Source of the DNA: Myxococcota bacterium
Lineage (GTDB): Bacteria > Myxococcota > XYA12-FULL-58-9 > JALHOP01
Direction: 5' to 3'
NCBI GenBank assembly: GCA_022842935.1
Contig: JALHOP010000001.1
Location: 496,001 to 560,000 of the forward strand
DNA length: 64,000 nt
How positions within the stretch are numbered: the first letter of the stretch is position 1; each line of letters starts with the position of its first letter. The notes below the pieces were generated by a model. That model was not told where the DNA came from. It did no database searches and saw only the letters and a list, made by a program, of their open reading frames with translations. The position numbers and the translations under genes were made by a program. Of this stretch, positions 47,574 to 56,463 are shown one piece after another.

Positions 47574-47858
47574 ATGACCGAAAACCTCGCACGCGTCACG
47601 CTGTGGATCACCGGCCGGGTCCAAGGCGTCTTTTATCGTGCCTCGGCTCTCGAGAAGGCCCAAAGCTTGAGCCTCTCGGGCTTCGTGAAGAATCTCTCCG
47701 ACGGCAGCGTCGAGATCGTCGCCGAGGGTCCGCGTTATGCTCTCGAGCAGTTCGTCGACTGGGCGAAGCTCGGTCCGCCTGCGGCCGAGGTCGAGAACGT
47801 GAGTGCCCGCTGGGGCACCTACCTCGAGGAGTTTCGCACGTTCATGATCGTCCGCTAG
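47574..47858 (+). CDS. acyP: acylphosphatase
   Basis: 94 residues. The signature GRVQGVFYRASALEKA contains the catalytic arginine, and SGFVKNLSDGSVEIVAEG the catalytic asparagine. It hydrolyses carboxyl-phosphate bonds such as those of acetyl phosphate or 1,3-bisphosphoglycerate. It lies divergent to ackA-xfp, whose shared intermediate is an acyl phosphate. A TACAAT box (47557-47562) sits just upstream without a clear -35. Its last 17 bases overlap the end of the convergent gene at 47842. Confidence 0.95.
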   Translation: MTENLARVTLWITGRVQGVFYRASALEKAQSLSLSGFVKNLSDGSVEIVAEGPRYALEQFVDWAKLGPPAAEVENVSARWGTYLEEFRTFMIVR

Positions 47859-48387
47859 AGCCGACCTTCTCCAGCGGTGCCGAATCTGCACCTGGGCTCG
47901 GTTCATCGGCGGCGTTCAGGCCGGTCGCTAGCACTGGCACCGCCAGGTGTCGTGTTGCGGCAAGGCGTTTCGGCGCCTCGTCGCCCGCCTGGTCCGCGTC
48001 GATATCCGCGGACATCATCCTACCGACGTGCGGGTCCGAGGTGGACTGCTCCGCCAAGGCCACTTCGTGCAGCTCTCGTTTCGCGCGTGAAATCTTCCCT
48101 CTGATCTCGCCGACTCGCTCGTCGTAAGCTTGCTGAGCCGAGGTATTGACCTTGCCGTCGGGGCCAGGTCGGGGCGGCTGCGTCGCTTCCAGCTCGGCAA
48201 TCAATGCCGCGAGGGCCGCTGCTACATCGTGTTTCACCCGATTGATGGCATTCGCGAGGCCGAACGGCGTCTCAGAGCCCAGACTCGTCGCTGTGCCGCT
48301 CGTTGTGTGGGTGTCGTAGATGCGAATCATGTTGGTGCCCGCGCCGCGAACGGTGTGATGTTGAACGTACGACGTTGGTTGCAGCAC
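47842..48387 (-). CDS. hypothetical protein
   Basis: Up to 181 residues (ATG 48387); the ATG at 48330 (MIRIYDTHTTSG) is the more natural start. A helical charged middle (NRVKHDVAAALAALIAELEA, ERVGEIRGKISRAKRELHEV) may form a coiled coil. The flanks are low complexity. No signal peptide or family. Its 3' end overlaps acyP. Moderately likely to be real. Confidence 0.5.
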   Translation of the reverse strand: MLQPTSYVQHHTVRGAGTNMIRIYDTHTTSGTATSLGSETPFGLANAINRVKHDVAAALAALIAELEATQPPRPGPDGKVNTSAQQAYDERVGEIRGKISRAKRELHEVALAEQSTSDPHVGRMMSADIDADQAGDEAPKRLAATRHLAVPVLATGLNAADEPSPGADSAPLEKVGSSGRS

Positions 48388-48440
48388 TGGTTTGCGGCAG
48401 GAGATGACGCCCAGGCATGTCTAAATGTAGGTAAATCCCC

Positions 48441-49118
48441 TCAGGCCTCGACACGCCCGAAATCAGGTGTGGGAGTCCAACGTGCGCCCTGTTGCGAGAC
48501 CGCAATTCCGCGCAAGACAAGCTCGGTAGTTTCGCGCATGACCCGGTTGAGCTGTTCGACCGTACGGTCAGGATTCATGACCCAGGCCATGCAGGCGTAG
48601 TCGAGCGCACCGAAAACAAGGTGTTTGACGATGCCCGCGTCGATGTCAGAGCGGAAGTGGCCCTGGCGTTGACCCATCTCGATGGTCTCACCCCAGGTGT
48701 CGAGGTAGGTACGCACTGCTTTCTGGGCGTGAGTTTTCACGAACGCGCTACCACGGCGCAGCTCAACTGTGAGGAAGCGGGTTAGCGCTGGGTTTTCATA
48801 GGCCAGGCGTACGTGGAACCGAACCATGTGATGCACGCGATCTCGACCATCCGCGATGTCGGATACGCTCTTGTTCATGAGATCGTTGATGAAAGCGACC
48901 TTTGCCTCGAGCAGCGAGACGACCAGGTCGTCCTTGTTCTTGAAGTAGAGGTAGATGGTGCCGTCCGCGACGCCGGCCACGCGCGCGATTTCGGTCACCT
49001 TGGCTTCATGGAAGCCTTTGTCGGCGAACACCTCGAGCGCAGCATCGAGAATCCGGTGGTACTTCTCTTCTTGCTGCTTACGACCCTGCGCTGTATCGGA
49101 GTATTTCAGTCGCGCCAT
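48441..49118 (-). CDS. TetR/AcrR-family regulator, FadR-like
   Basis: 225 residues from the ATG at 49118. The DNA-binding domain KYHRILDAALEVFADKGFHE, TEIARVAGVADGTIYLYFKN is close to fatty-acid-responsive TetR proteins of the Bacillus FadR group. The ligand domain (FHVRLAYENPALTRFLTVEL) agrees. It follows the respiratory operon on the same strand after a ~200-nt gap with its own candidate promoter and palindrome, so it is probably a separate unit. Fatty-acyl-CoA as ligand is inferred from resemblance only. Confidence 0.88.
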   Translation of the reverse strand: MARLKYSDTAQGRKQQEEKYHRILDAALEVFADKGFHEAKVTEIARVAGVADGTIYLYFKNKDDLVVSLLEAKVAFINDLMNKSVSDIADGRDRVHHMVRFHVRLAYENPALTRFLTVELRRGSAFVKTHAQKAVRTYLDTWGETIEMGQRQGHFRSDIDAGIVKHLVFGALDYACMAWVMNPDRTVEQLNRVMRETTELVLRGIAVSQQGARWTPTPDFGRVEA

Positions 49119-49165
49119 CGATGTCACCCACGCCGACGTCCAAGACTGCGAAGTGCTCAACGCCC

Positions 49166-49224
49166 GTCCGCCTGGGCGGACCACCACGAGCCGTGATTAC
49201 GCGCTAGAAGTCGACCCGAGTCAA
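49166..49224 (-). promoter_or_regulatory. candidate promoter and operator of the FadR-like gene
   Basis: On the minus strand TTGACT (49219-49224) and CGTAAT (49196-49201) are 17 nt apart. Downstream lies an inverted repeat, GTCCGCC and GGCGGAC (49166-49172 and 49175-49181) with a two-base centre. An operator just after the start point would let the TetR protein block its own transcription. Confidence 0.35.
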
Positions 49225-49320
49225 CTACGAGATACGACGCAACTCGCGGTTTAGATCTTCTGGCGCCACGTTTTGGCGGACACTACAGTCGCGGTGCGCG
49301 TGTGCCGAAACGGTACACGA

Positions 49321-49947
49321 TCAGGTGACAGCCCACATGACCGACAACATCACGACCCATACGACGTCGAGAAAGTGCCAGTACTGCGCGCAGTAGCGAA
49401 CTCCTCGATAGCTCAAGCTCGAGTAGGTGCCCCGATACGCGTTGCGCACACACATCCCAAGAGGCACGAATCCGCCCACGACGTGTAACGCGTGCACACC
49501 CGTAAGCATGTAAAAGGTGAAGACGTAGAGACTCTTGGAATTCGGCGGCAGGTCATGACGCGCCATTCCGAGCCAGTTAATGGTCTGGCCGACCATAAAG
49601 CCAACCGCCAATACGAAGGTCGCGACGAGCCAGCGTCGCAGCCCATCGATGTCGTTCTTTCGGATGCTGCTGAGAGCGCGCTGGAGCGTGACACTCGCTC
49701 CGAGGATGACCACGGTGCTCGCGAGCAGTCCCAGAGGCAAGCCGGGCTGGTCCGCGGTGCGCCATGTCGTGTTGTTGAAGCGGACGATGAGATACGCCGC
49801 CATCGTGCCGGCGAAGAGCACGCCGAGCGAGACGAGGAAGATGATCATGCCGAGCTGGCCGGTAGAGACCTGCGGAAGGTCCCCAGAGCCGGTCTTGCCG
49901 GTGCCTCCATCGACGACCTGGAAGCGGCCGCGGCCAGTGCCAGCCAT
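49321..49947 (-). CDS. second cytochrome c oxidase subunit III-like protein
   Basis: 208 residues, five hydrophobic segments. Subunit III family motifs: GMIIFLVSLGVLFAGTMAAY, TFYMLTGVHALHVVGGFV, and QYWHFLDVVWVVMLSVMW at the end. It is smaller than the subunit III encoded two genes upstream (50347-51150) and has lost the long insertion. Last gene of the respiratory operon, 22 nt after the subunit IV gene. It may replace or accompany the first subunit III. Confidence 0.88.
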   Translation of the reverse strand: MAGTGRGRFQVVDGGTGKTGSGDLPQVSTGQLGMIIFLVSLGVLFAGTMAAYLIVRFNNTTWRTADQPGLPLGLLASTVVILGASVTLQRALSSIRKNDIDGLRRWLVATFVLAVGFMVGQTINWLGMARHDLPPNSKSLYVFTFYMLTGVHALHVVGGFVPLGMCVRNAYRGTYSSLSYRGVRYCAQYWHFLDVVWVVMLSVMWAVT

Positions 49948-49969
49948 GTGTAAATCCTCGTGAAAGCGT

Positions 49970-50332
49970 TTACTGAGCTTGGGCTTCCACGCGGCTCTGA
50001 ATGGCTGGTTGATACTGGGCGGTGTCCATCATCGAGAAGCTCACGAACAGCAACACGAAGAGCAGCGAGCCCATGAAGATGAGCAGGTTGAACTTGCGGT
50101 CGTAGAGCAAGTGCATGAAGAACAAACAGACCAGCGAGGCCTTCACCGTCGCGATCACCATGGCGATGACCAGGTTCGCGTACGCGCCGAAGTTGAACAT
50201 CGGCTGCGTCGCCGTGATGACCGTTACAACCGTCAGGACGATGAGTGCGCCCCAGACGCCGAGCAGCATCTTCGCGGACATCACGTGCGAGAGGCCGTGA
50301 TCCTGTGCGTGACCGTGTGTCGTCGTGCTCAT
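49970..50332 (-). CDS. cytochrome c oxidase subunit IV (prokaryotic type)
   Basis: 120 residues from ATG 50332; the longer open frame to 50482 is shadow of the neighbouring gene. A histidine-rich start is followed by three hydrophobic helices (KMLLGVWGALIVLTVVTVIT, VIATVKASLVCLFFMHLLYD, IFMGSLLFVLLFVSFSMMDT), the COX IV/CtaF pattern. It stabilises the oxidase. Position in the operon: after subunit III. Confidence 0.88.
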   Translation of the reverse strand: MSTTTHGHAQDHGLSHVMSAKMLLGVWGALIVLTVVTVITATQPMFNFGAYANLVIAMVIATVKASLVCLFFMHLLYDRKFNLLIFMGSLLFVLLFVSFSMMDTAQYQPAIQSRVEAQAQ

Positions 50333-50346
50333 CGGAAGAGACCTCG

Positions 50347-51150
50347 TTAGCGAATCAGGTAGAGGAGCGGGAAAAGGTAGATCCAGACCAAGTCGACCAG
50401 GTGCCAATACAGGGCAGCGAAGTCGATCGCGGCATACTGTTTGGGACCAAACTCGCCCTTGAGTGCCCGCCATAGCAGCCACACGTAGACGATGATGCCG
50501 GCGATCACGTGCAAGCCGTGCAAGCCGGTCATGGCGAAGTAGATGGAGAAGAAGATCGACGTGTTACGCGGCGTCGTGACCTTCGCTTCGCCGGCGGCTT
50601 CCTGCGTGATCGTGGCGCCCGGCGCCGTGGCGTGCTGACCCGAGTGACCTTCGGCGTCGGCAGTCGGGCTGTGTCCCGCCTCCTCGCCATGGCCGCCGGG
50701 AGCATACTTGGGGTTGAACTTCTCGCCCCACAAGAGACCGTCATGAAACTTGTGCGCGTACTCGACGTATTTGATTCCCAAGAAGCCGAAGGCGCACGCG
50801 ATCGTCACCACGATGCACCCGATCATCAGCTTGCGCTGGCCGAGCTGGGCGGCACGTACCGACCAAGCAGCGGTTAGCGACGAGCAAATGAGCACGGCGG
50901 TGTTGACGGCGCCCAGCGTGACATCGAGGTAGCGGTGAGCAAACTCGAAAATCTCTGGGTGGTTCGCGCGGTACACCGCATAAGCGCAGAAGAGTCCGCT
51001 GAAGAAGAGGACTTCCTGGATGAGAAACAGCCAGATGCCGAGCTTGCCGGAATCGAACTGCTGCTGAGGCGAATCGAAGTGATGTGCCAGGTGCGGGTCG
51101 TGCCCGTGGCCTTCCTCGCCGTGGTGGTTGTGGGCGGCTGCTGTCGACAT
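50347..51150 (-). CDS. ctaE: caa3-type oxidase subunit III with a hydrophilic insertion
   Basis: 267 residues. KLGIWLFLIQEVLFFSGLF, the ...VMIKYVEY-like helix (GFLGIKYVEYAHK), FFSIYFAMTGLHGLHV and YWHLVDLVWIYLFPLLY define subunit III. Between helices IV and V (residues ~140-195) is an unusual Gly/His/Ala/Glu-rich loop of about 50 residues. The N-terminus is also His-rich (HNHHGEEGHGHDPH). Starts 8 nt after ctaD. Confidence 0.93.
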   Translation of the reverse strand: MSTAAAHNHHGEEGHGHDPHLAHHFDSPQQQFDSGKLGIWLFLIQEVLFFSGLFCAYAVYRANHPEIFEFAHRYLDVTLGAVNTAVLICSSLTAAWSVRAAQLGQRKLMIGCIVVTIACAFGFLGIKYVEYAHKFHDGLLWGEKFNPKYAPGGHGEEAGHSPTADAEGHSGQHATAPGATITQEAAGEAKVTTPRNTSIFFSIYFAMTGLHGLHVIAGIIVYVWLLWRALKGEFGPKQYAAIDFAALYWHLVDLVWIYLFPLLYLIR

Positions 51151-51158
51151 TGTGTTCG

Positions 51159-52829
51159 TTAGCTCCTACGCGCGACGTAGCCGTCGGTCTTCTCGTCGTA
51201 CGAGAGGTGCGCGAAGTCGTAAGGGTCGTGCGCGGTCGGGGTGACCGCGAAGTTGTCGTGCGGGGGCGGCGAGCTGCATTCCCACTCGAGCGTCGCGCCA
51301 CCCCACGGGTTGGCTGACGCCTTGCGACCGCGGAACGCGCCGATCGCGAGGTTCGCGAACGCCAGAACGATGCCGAAGCCTAGGAGGTAGGCACCCAGCG
51401 TCGACGCGATGTGGAACGCCTGGAACTCTGGGAGGTACGTGAAGTAACGGCGCGGCATGCCACGCGTCCCCATCACGAACTGCGGGAAGAAGGTGACGTT
51501 GAAGCCGATGGTGACGAGCACGGCGCCGACCTTGCCCCACATTTCGTTGTACATGCGGCCGAACATCTTGGGCCACCAGTGGTAGAGCCCGCCGAACAGG
51601 GCGAGCAACGTGCCACCGACCATGACGTAGTGGAAGTGCGCGACGACGAAGTAGGTGTCGTGCAGGTGGATGTCGACCGCCATAGCCGCCAAGAACAAGC
51701 CGGTGAGACCGCCGATGACGAAGAGAACGATGAAGCCGAAGGCATACCACATCGGCGTCGTCAGCTGCAGTGAGCTCTTGTACATGGTGGCGAGCCAGTT
51801 GAAGATCTTGATGGCTGACGGGATCGCGATGGTGAAGGTGATCGCGGAGAAGATGACCGAGGCGAGTGCCGACTGGCCGCTGGTGAAGAGGTGGTGACCC
51901 CACACCAAGAAGCCGAGCAGCGCAATCGCGAGCGAGCTGAACGCGATGAAGCGGTAGCCGAAGACGTGCTTACGACTATGGACGCCGACAATCTCCGAGA
52001 TGATGCCGAAGCCGGGCAAAATCATGATGTAGACGGCGGGGTGTGAGTAAAACCAGAAAAAGTGCTGGAAGAGCACGGGGTCGCCGCCGAGCGACGGGTC
52101 GAAGATGCCGACGTGCAGAGTGCGCTCGACGGTCAATAGCAACACGGTGATGGCGAGCACTGGCGTCGCGAGCACCTGGATGACCGAGGTCGAGTAAATC
52201 GCCCAGAGGAAAAGAGGCATGCGAAACCAGGTCATGCCCTCTGCGCGCAGCTTGTGAATGGTGACGATGAAGTTCAAGCCCGTAAAGATCGAGCTGAAGC
52301 CAAGGATGAACACACCCATCGTCGCCCAGATGACACCGTTCGCCGGAGTGGTGACGCTGTAGGGAGTGTAAAACGTCCAGCCCGTATCGATGCTACCGGC
52401 CACCATGGCGGTGACGAAGAACACAGCACCGAAGACCCAGAGGTAGTAGCTCGCGAGATTGAGCTTGGGAAACGCGACGTCTTTGGCGCCCAGCATGATG
52501 GGCAGTACGAAGTTACCCAGCGCTCCTGGGATCGCGGGGATGATGAACAAGAACACCATGATCGCGCCGTGGAGCGTGAACATGCGGTTGTAGGTGTCGT
52601 GCGACATGTCCAGGATACCTGGACCGGGCGTGAGCAACTTCGTTCGCAATAGCAGAGCGAAGACGCCGCCGAGCATCAGAGCGCCCACGGTCGAGCAAAG
52701 ATACATGACTCCGATGCGCTTGTGGTCGAGCGTGAGGAGCCACGATTTTATGCCGTGTGCATGCGTGAGGTAGTTGTCCTCGGCGTGGGAGGGGGCGCTG
52801 TGGCCCATGGTGGTGTCGAGACTGCTCAT
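51159..52829 (-). CDS. ctaD: caa3-type cytochrome c oxidase subunit I (A2-type haem-copper oxidase)
   Basis: 556 residues, 12 helices. Haem and CuB ligands are all present: TLHGAIM, SHPAVYI (His263, crosslinked Tyr267), [19 protein letters not shown]. Residues 261-264 read YSHP, where A1-type enzymes have a glutamate (GHPE). The YS pair marks the A2 subfamily, as in Rhodothermus and Thermus caa3 oxidases. It reduces oxygen to water and pumps protons. Confidence 0.97.
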   Translation of the reverse strand: MSSLDTTMGHSAPSHAEDNYLTHAHGIKSWLLTLDHKRIGVMYLCSTVGALMLGGVFALLLRTKLLTPGPGILDMSHDTYNRMFTLHGAIMVFLFIIPAIPGALGNFVLPIMLGAKDVAFPKLNLASYYLWVFGAVFFVTAMVAGSIDTGWTFYTPYSVTTPANGVIWATMGVFILGFSSIFTGLNFIVTIHKLRAEGMTWFRMPLFLWAIYSTSVIQVLATPVLAITVLLLTVERTLHVGIFDPSLGGDPVLFQHFFWFYSHPAVYIMILPGFGIISEIVGVHSRKHVFGYRFIAFSSLAIALLGFLVWGHHLFTSGQSALASVIFSAITFTIAIPSAIKIFNWLATMYKSSLQLTTPMWYAFGFIVLFVIGGLTGLFLAAMAVDIHLHDTYFVVAHFHYVMVGGTLLALFGGLYHWWPKMFGRMYNEMWGKVGAVLVTIGFNVTFFPQFVMGTRGMPRRYFTYLPEFQAFHIASTLGAYLLGFGIVLAFANLAIGAFRGRKASANPWGGATLEWECSSPPPHDNFAVTPTAHDPYDFAHLSYDEKTDGYVARRS

Positions 52830-52839
52830 GGAACGAACC

Positions 52840-53817
52840 TCACTTCAGCGTCTTGAAATATTCGATGATGGCGGTGATGTCGCGATCCTTTAGCTTGCCC
52901 TGGAAGGTGGGCATCACCGGGCCGTAGCCAGCGACGACCTGCGCCTGGGGCTGCAAGATCGAGGTACGGACGTAATTCTCATCGACCGTCAGCGACGAAC
53001 CGTCTGCGAGCTTCTCGTTGCGGCCCCAGATGCCCTTCCACGTCGGACCAGTGGCCGGGCTACCGTCGAGCGAGTGGCACTGCAAACAGCCGCGCTGCTT
53101 GACGAGGAGCTCGCCTGCCTCGACCGGGCTCATGCGTTCGTGGATGTTGCCCGCTTGCGCCAGCCACTTGGTGAAGTCGCCTTCGGCGTGAACGACGACC
53201 TTCGAGAGCATCTCGCTGTGTTTCGTGCCGCAGTATTCCGTGCAGAAGATGTCGAACTCGCCGACTTGATTGGCCTCGAACCACTCTTCAGTATAGCGAC
53301 CTGGCACGACGTCTTGCTTGGTGCGGAAGGCCGGGATGAAGAGCGAGTGAATCACGTCTTCGCTGCTCATCACCAAGCGCACGGGCCGGTTGACGGGCAC
53401 ATGCAGCGTGTCGCTCACGGTGCCGTCGGGGTAGGTGAACGACCACGCCCATTTCACGCCAGTCACGTTGACGACGTAGCTGTCGGCGGGCGGCGTATGC
53501 GTATCCATGTACCCGGTCAGGCCGAAGTAGAAGATGAACACGCAGAGGATCGCCGGGACGACGGTCCAGGTGACTTCGAGCGCGGTGTTGTGTCCCGCGG
53601 CGGCTGGCGGAGCGTTTTTCTTCGAGCGGAACTTGATCATGAACCAGAGGCCGGCCGCGATGATCAGAACCGTGAAGAAAACACTGATCCAGTAGATGAA
53701 GTAGTAGATCCAGTCGATGTCGGCCGCGGTCGTCGACGCTTGCGGCGGAAACCAATAGGTCGCTTCGCTCCCCGCGGTGACTGCCTGAGTGAGCAAGCTA
53801 AACGCCAACGTATTCAT
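52840..53817 (-). CDS. ctaC: caa3-type oxidase subunit II with C-terminal cytochrome c domain
   Basis: 325 residues. Signal peptide, two membrane helices, then the CuA cupredoxin domain ([16 protein letters not shown] and [13 protein letters not shown], giving the H, C, C, H, M ligands). The fused cytochrome c domain has CLQCHS as haem site and PVMPTFQG as likely Met ligand. Electrons enter the oxidase through this domain. Overlaps the Sco gene by 4 nt. Confidence 0.97.
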   Translation of the reverse strand: MNTLAFSLLTQAVTAGSEATYWFPPQASTTAADIDWIYYFIYWISVFFTVLIIAAGLWFMIKFRSKKNAPPAAAGHNTALEVTWTVVPAILCVFIFYFGLTGYMDTHTPPADSYVVNVTGVKWAWSFTYPDGTVSDTLHVPVNRPVRLVMSSEDVIHSLFIPAFRTKQDVVPGRYTEEWFEANQVGEFDIFCTEYCGTKHSEMLSKVVVHAEGDFTKWLAQAGNIHERMSPVEAGELLVKQRGCLQCHSLDGSPATGPTWKGIWGRNEKLADGSSLTVDENYVRTSILQPQAQVVAGYGPVMPTFQGKLKDRDITAIIEYFKTLK

Positions 53818-54755
53818 TGCCTGACCTCGTGCGGGACCTTGAGCCCTAAGGCTGCGTCGGCCGCGCCCCTCTTAGCCCTTCTGCGGCGTTCCCTCAACCA
53901 CAGGACACCCAGGAACGCACCAAAGAGCAGGACGAAAACTCCGCCGCCAATGCGCATGACGTTGGTGGCGATCATCACATAGCTTCCCGCCGTGGCATCG
54001 TAATGGAAGCAGTAGAGGATGACTTTGTCTAGCGGGGACCCACTCTTCCCTTCGGTCGCTTCGACGAGCGACAAGCGCAGTGTCTCTGGACTGTGCTGCA
54101 AGCCGTACATGTAGCGCGAGACGACGCCCTTGGGTGAGAGCAGCATCATCGCCGCGACGTGAAGGTATTCCTTGCGCGTCTCGCTGTAGGCGTAGCCGAA
54201 GCCGACGCTGTTCGCTAAGGCGTGAACGTTGTCGTCGCTGCCGACGAGGAAGTGCCAGCCCATCGTGGCGGAAGCTTCGCGTTCACGGTCGACGGTGTCG
54301 GGAGTAACCTCACCGATGGCAACGCCCTGACCTGCCTTGTCACCAGCGCGTGCGTAGTCCTTCACGTAGCGCGCCTTGGTGGCCGCAGCGCGCGCGGGGG
54401 TCTCCTTGGGGTCGAGGCTGACCGTAAGGATCTCGAACTCGTTGCCGACCATCCAACGCATGTCGCGCAACGACTTCACGAACTGATTGAGCTGCAGACT
54501 GCAGAGCATCGGGCAGTCGGAGTAGTTCATGGTGAGGATAACGGGCTTACCGCTCTTGAAGTAGTCGCCGATCGTCACGGCCTTACCCTCGGAATCCATG
54601 AACGCAAGGCCGGTCAGAACGTTGGCACCGAGCTTCTCGGTGATCGCGACGCCCTCGAGCTCCTTCGGCAGTGGCTCGGCACGGCCTGGACGCTCGTCCG
54701 CCTGCTCGGTCGCGCCGAGTACGGCAAACAGCACCGTAGCGGCGACTGAGATCAT
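53814..54755 (-). CDS. Sco1/SenC copper chaperone with C-terminal membrane anchor
   Basis: 313 residues. Signal peptide, thioredoxin-like fold with the copper site SDCPMLCSLQ (CxxxC) and a later His (EYLHVAAMM). A hydrophobic helix near the C-terminus (GVFVLLFGAFLGVLWL) is followed by an Arg/Lys-rich tail. The C-terminal anchor is different from the usual N-terminal one. It inserts copper into CuA of subunit II, which is encoded next. Overlaps both neighbours by 4 nt. Confidence 0.92.
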   Translation of the reverse strand: MISVAATVLFAVLGATEQADERPGRAEPLPKELEGVAITEKLGANVLTGLAFMDSEGKAVTIGDYFKSGKPVILTMNYSDCPMLCSLQLNQFVKSLRDMRWMVGNEFEILTVSLDPKETPARAAATKARYVKDYARAGDKAGQGVAIGEVTPDTVDREREASATMGWHFLVGSDDNVHALANSVGFGYAYSETRKEYLHVAAMMLLSPKGVVSRYMYGLQHSPETLRLSLVEATEGKSGSPLDKVILYCFHYDATAGSYVMIATNVMRIGGGVFVLLFGAFLGVLWLRERRRRAKRGAADAALGLKVPHEVRQ

Positions 54756-55183
54756 GGGCGTGGAATGGCTCGCGCCTTGGCCTTCTTGGGGGCCTCGGCA
54801 GGAGTTGGGTTTGGCGCAGCCGGAAGATTGCCCGAGGTCGTCTCGGACGGCTCATCGAGGCTGCTATCGCGAACGCTGTCGAGCTTGTGCGAGCTGGCGA
54901 GCTCCTTGGTGACTTTCGCCATGGCAATCTCGATGGGCAGGTGCACCGTGCGCGCTTTCTCGTCGCTCCAACGGTAACCACCTCCCAGCTTTTGACGCTG
55001 CTCTTCCTGATACATCGTCAGACTGCGAGGCTTATTCTCGATCACCTTGATGCGCTCTTGCTCTTCCGAGAGCTGCATGAAGGCAACGCGAGTCAAGGTG
55101 ATGAACACGTAAACGCCGATGACCGAGCACACACCGATGACGGTGATTCTCGCGACGTCGACATCATCATGCATTGCAGCCAT
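54752..55183 (-). CDS. single-pass membrane protein of the respiratory operon
   Basis: 143 residues from ATG 55183 (ATG 55216 and 55174 also possible). One hydrophobic helix (ITVIGVCSVIGVYVFITLT) is followed by a charged helix and a proline-rich tail (ANPTPAEAPKKAKAR). The middle (LGGGYRWSDEKARTVHLPIE) resembles the small unnamed genes next to alternative complex III clusters, and it may be an ActG-like or assembly subunit. That is inference from position. Overlaps sco by 4 nt. Confidence 0.75.
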   Translation of the reverse strand: MAAMHDDVDVARITVIGVCSVIGVYVFITLTRVAFMQLSEEQERIKVIENKPRSLTMYQEEQRQKLGGGYRWSDEKARTVHLPIEIAMAKVTKELASSHKLDSVRDSSLDEPSETTSGNLPAAPNPTPAEAPKKAKARAIPRP

Positions 55184-55223
55184 GGGGCGTGCTCCGTCGC
55201 GCCACGTGGCGCGCAAGCGAAGA

Positions 55224-56459
55224 TTAGATGTTTTCGAATTGCAGCGCTTCCGTGACGCGCGGATCTTTGAGCGGCACGAGCGAACGGCGACTCCCGAGGA
55301 AGCCGACCACGGCGAGGAAGACGCCGATCATGCCGACCCAACAGAGGACTTCCATCGGGCCGAACGGAATGCCGTGTGCGTCGTGGCCGCCCACCGTTGG
55401 CAACACGTACCAGGCAATGTCGACGTAGTGCATAACGAGCAACCAAACCGCGAAGAAAGCGAGCGCCTTGCGGTTACGCTTCACATGTCGCGATAGCAGA
55501 CCTGCCATCGGGAACGCCCAGTGGCCGAGCAAGAGGAACCACGAGAAGGCGAGCCAAGGCCCCTGGAAGCGATGGAGGTAAAACTCGGTCTCCTCCGGAA
55601 TGTTCGCGTACCAGATGAGCATGAACTGCGAGAAGCAGACGTAGCTCCAGAAAAAGGTAAAGCCGAAAAGGAGCTTGCCTAGGTCGTGATAGTGCTCGGT
55701 GTTGAGGACGTTGACCATGCGCCCACTCTTTTGCAACGCCATGGCGAACAGGATGAGGAAGGACAGCGACGAGGTCGCGGCGCCGGCGAAGAAGTAGACG
55801 CCGATCATCGTCGAGAACCACGTCGGCGCGAGCGACATGATGAGATCGATGCTCGCGAACGTCAGCGTGAGCGCGAAGAGGATAGTGGCGGGGCCGGAGA
55901 CGATCTCCATGCTGCGCGTGAGCTTGGGGTCGCCAGAGGCATCTTGTTTGGTCGAACGCGACAGGAAGAACCAAGACAGCAACGCCCAGATACCGAAGTA
56001 TGCAACGCAGCGGACGAGGAAGAAGTTCAGGTTGAGGTACGGAGCCTTGTGCTCGAGCAGATGGCTCTGCTTGACGACCTCGTGGTCCGTCCACGTGTAC
56101 AGCGTATGGTTGCCCATGGCTGTCGCCACGATGATCGGAAGCGCCAAGATGGCCAGAGCCGGCAAGGTGCCTGCGCCTAGCTCGGCGAGCCGCCGGACCG
56201 TGACGCTCCAGCCCGCGCGGAACAGGTACTGGATGCCGACGAAGAAGAGGCAGCCCAAGGCGACTGTGAGGACGTAATAAAACGCCAAGAGGTACGCGTG
56301 CAGAAAGCGGCCCAGGTGGTCGTCCGCCGCAGCGCCCATGGCTGCAGCGCCACTGAGGGCGAGTACACCGACCACAGCGCCGATCGTGGTGAGGCGTTTG
56401 CCGGCCGCACCGAAGCTGTAGTTGTCCTTGGGGAGCTCGACGAGAGTTGGGCCGTTCAT
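55224..56459 (-). CDS. actF: alternative complex III membrane subunit ActF
   Basis: 411 residues, about ten helices, shorter than and related to ActC (NrfD/PsrC-like). Motifs: GRFLHAYLLAFYYVLTVALG, FLVRCVAYFGIWALLSWFFL, CFSQFMLIWYANIPEETEFY. The latter (YANIPEET) recurs in ActF proteins. It forms part of the quinol-binding membrane arm. 4 nt from actDE. Confidence 0.9.
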   Translation of the reverse strand: MNGPTLVELPKDNYSFGAAGKRLTTIGAVVGVLALSGAAAMGAAADDHLGRFLHAYLLAFYYVLTVALGCLFFVGIQYLFRAGWSVTVRRLAELGAGTLPALAILALPIIVATAMGNHTLYTWTDHEVVKQSHLLEHKAPYLNLNFFLVRCVAYFGIWALLSWFFLSRSTKQDASGDPKLTRSMEIVSGPATILFALTLTFASIDLIMSLAPTWFSTMIGVYFFAGAATSSLSFLILFAMALQKSGRMVNVLNTEHYHDLGKLLFGFTFFWSYVCFSQFMLIWYANIPEETEFYLHRFQGPWLAFSWFLLLGHWAFPMAGLLSRHVKRNRKALAFFAVWLLVMHYVDIAWYVLPTVGGHDAHGIPFGPMEVLCWVGMIGVFLAVVGFLGSRRSLVPLKDPRVTEALQFENI

Positions 56460-56463
56460 TGCA

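Noticed and set aside
49259-49290. hairpin GCGCC/GGCGG near the end of the respiratory operon as terminator
   Set aside because: Stem is short and imperfect, and no T-tract follows on the minus strand.
53074-53982. 302-codon + strand frame
   Set aside because: Runs antisense through ctaC and sco, both secure. No recognisable motif.
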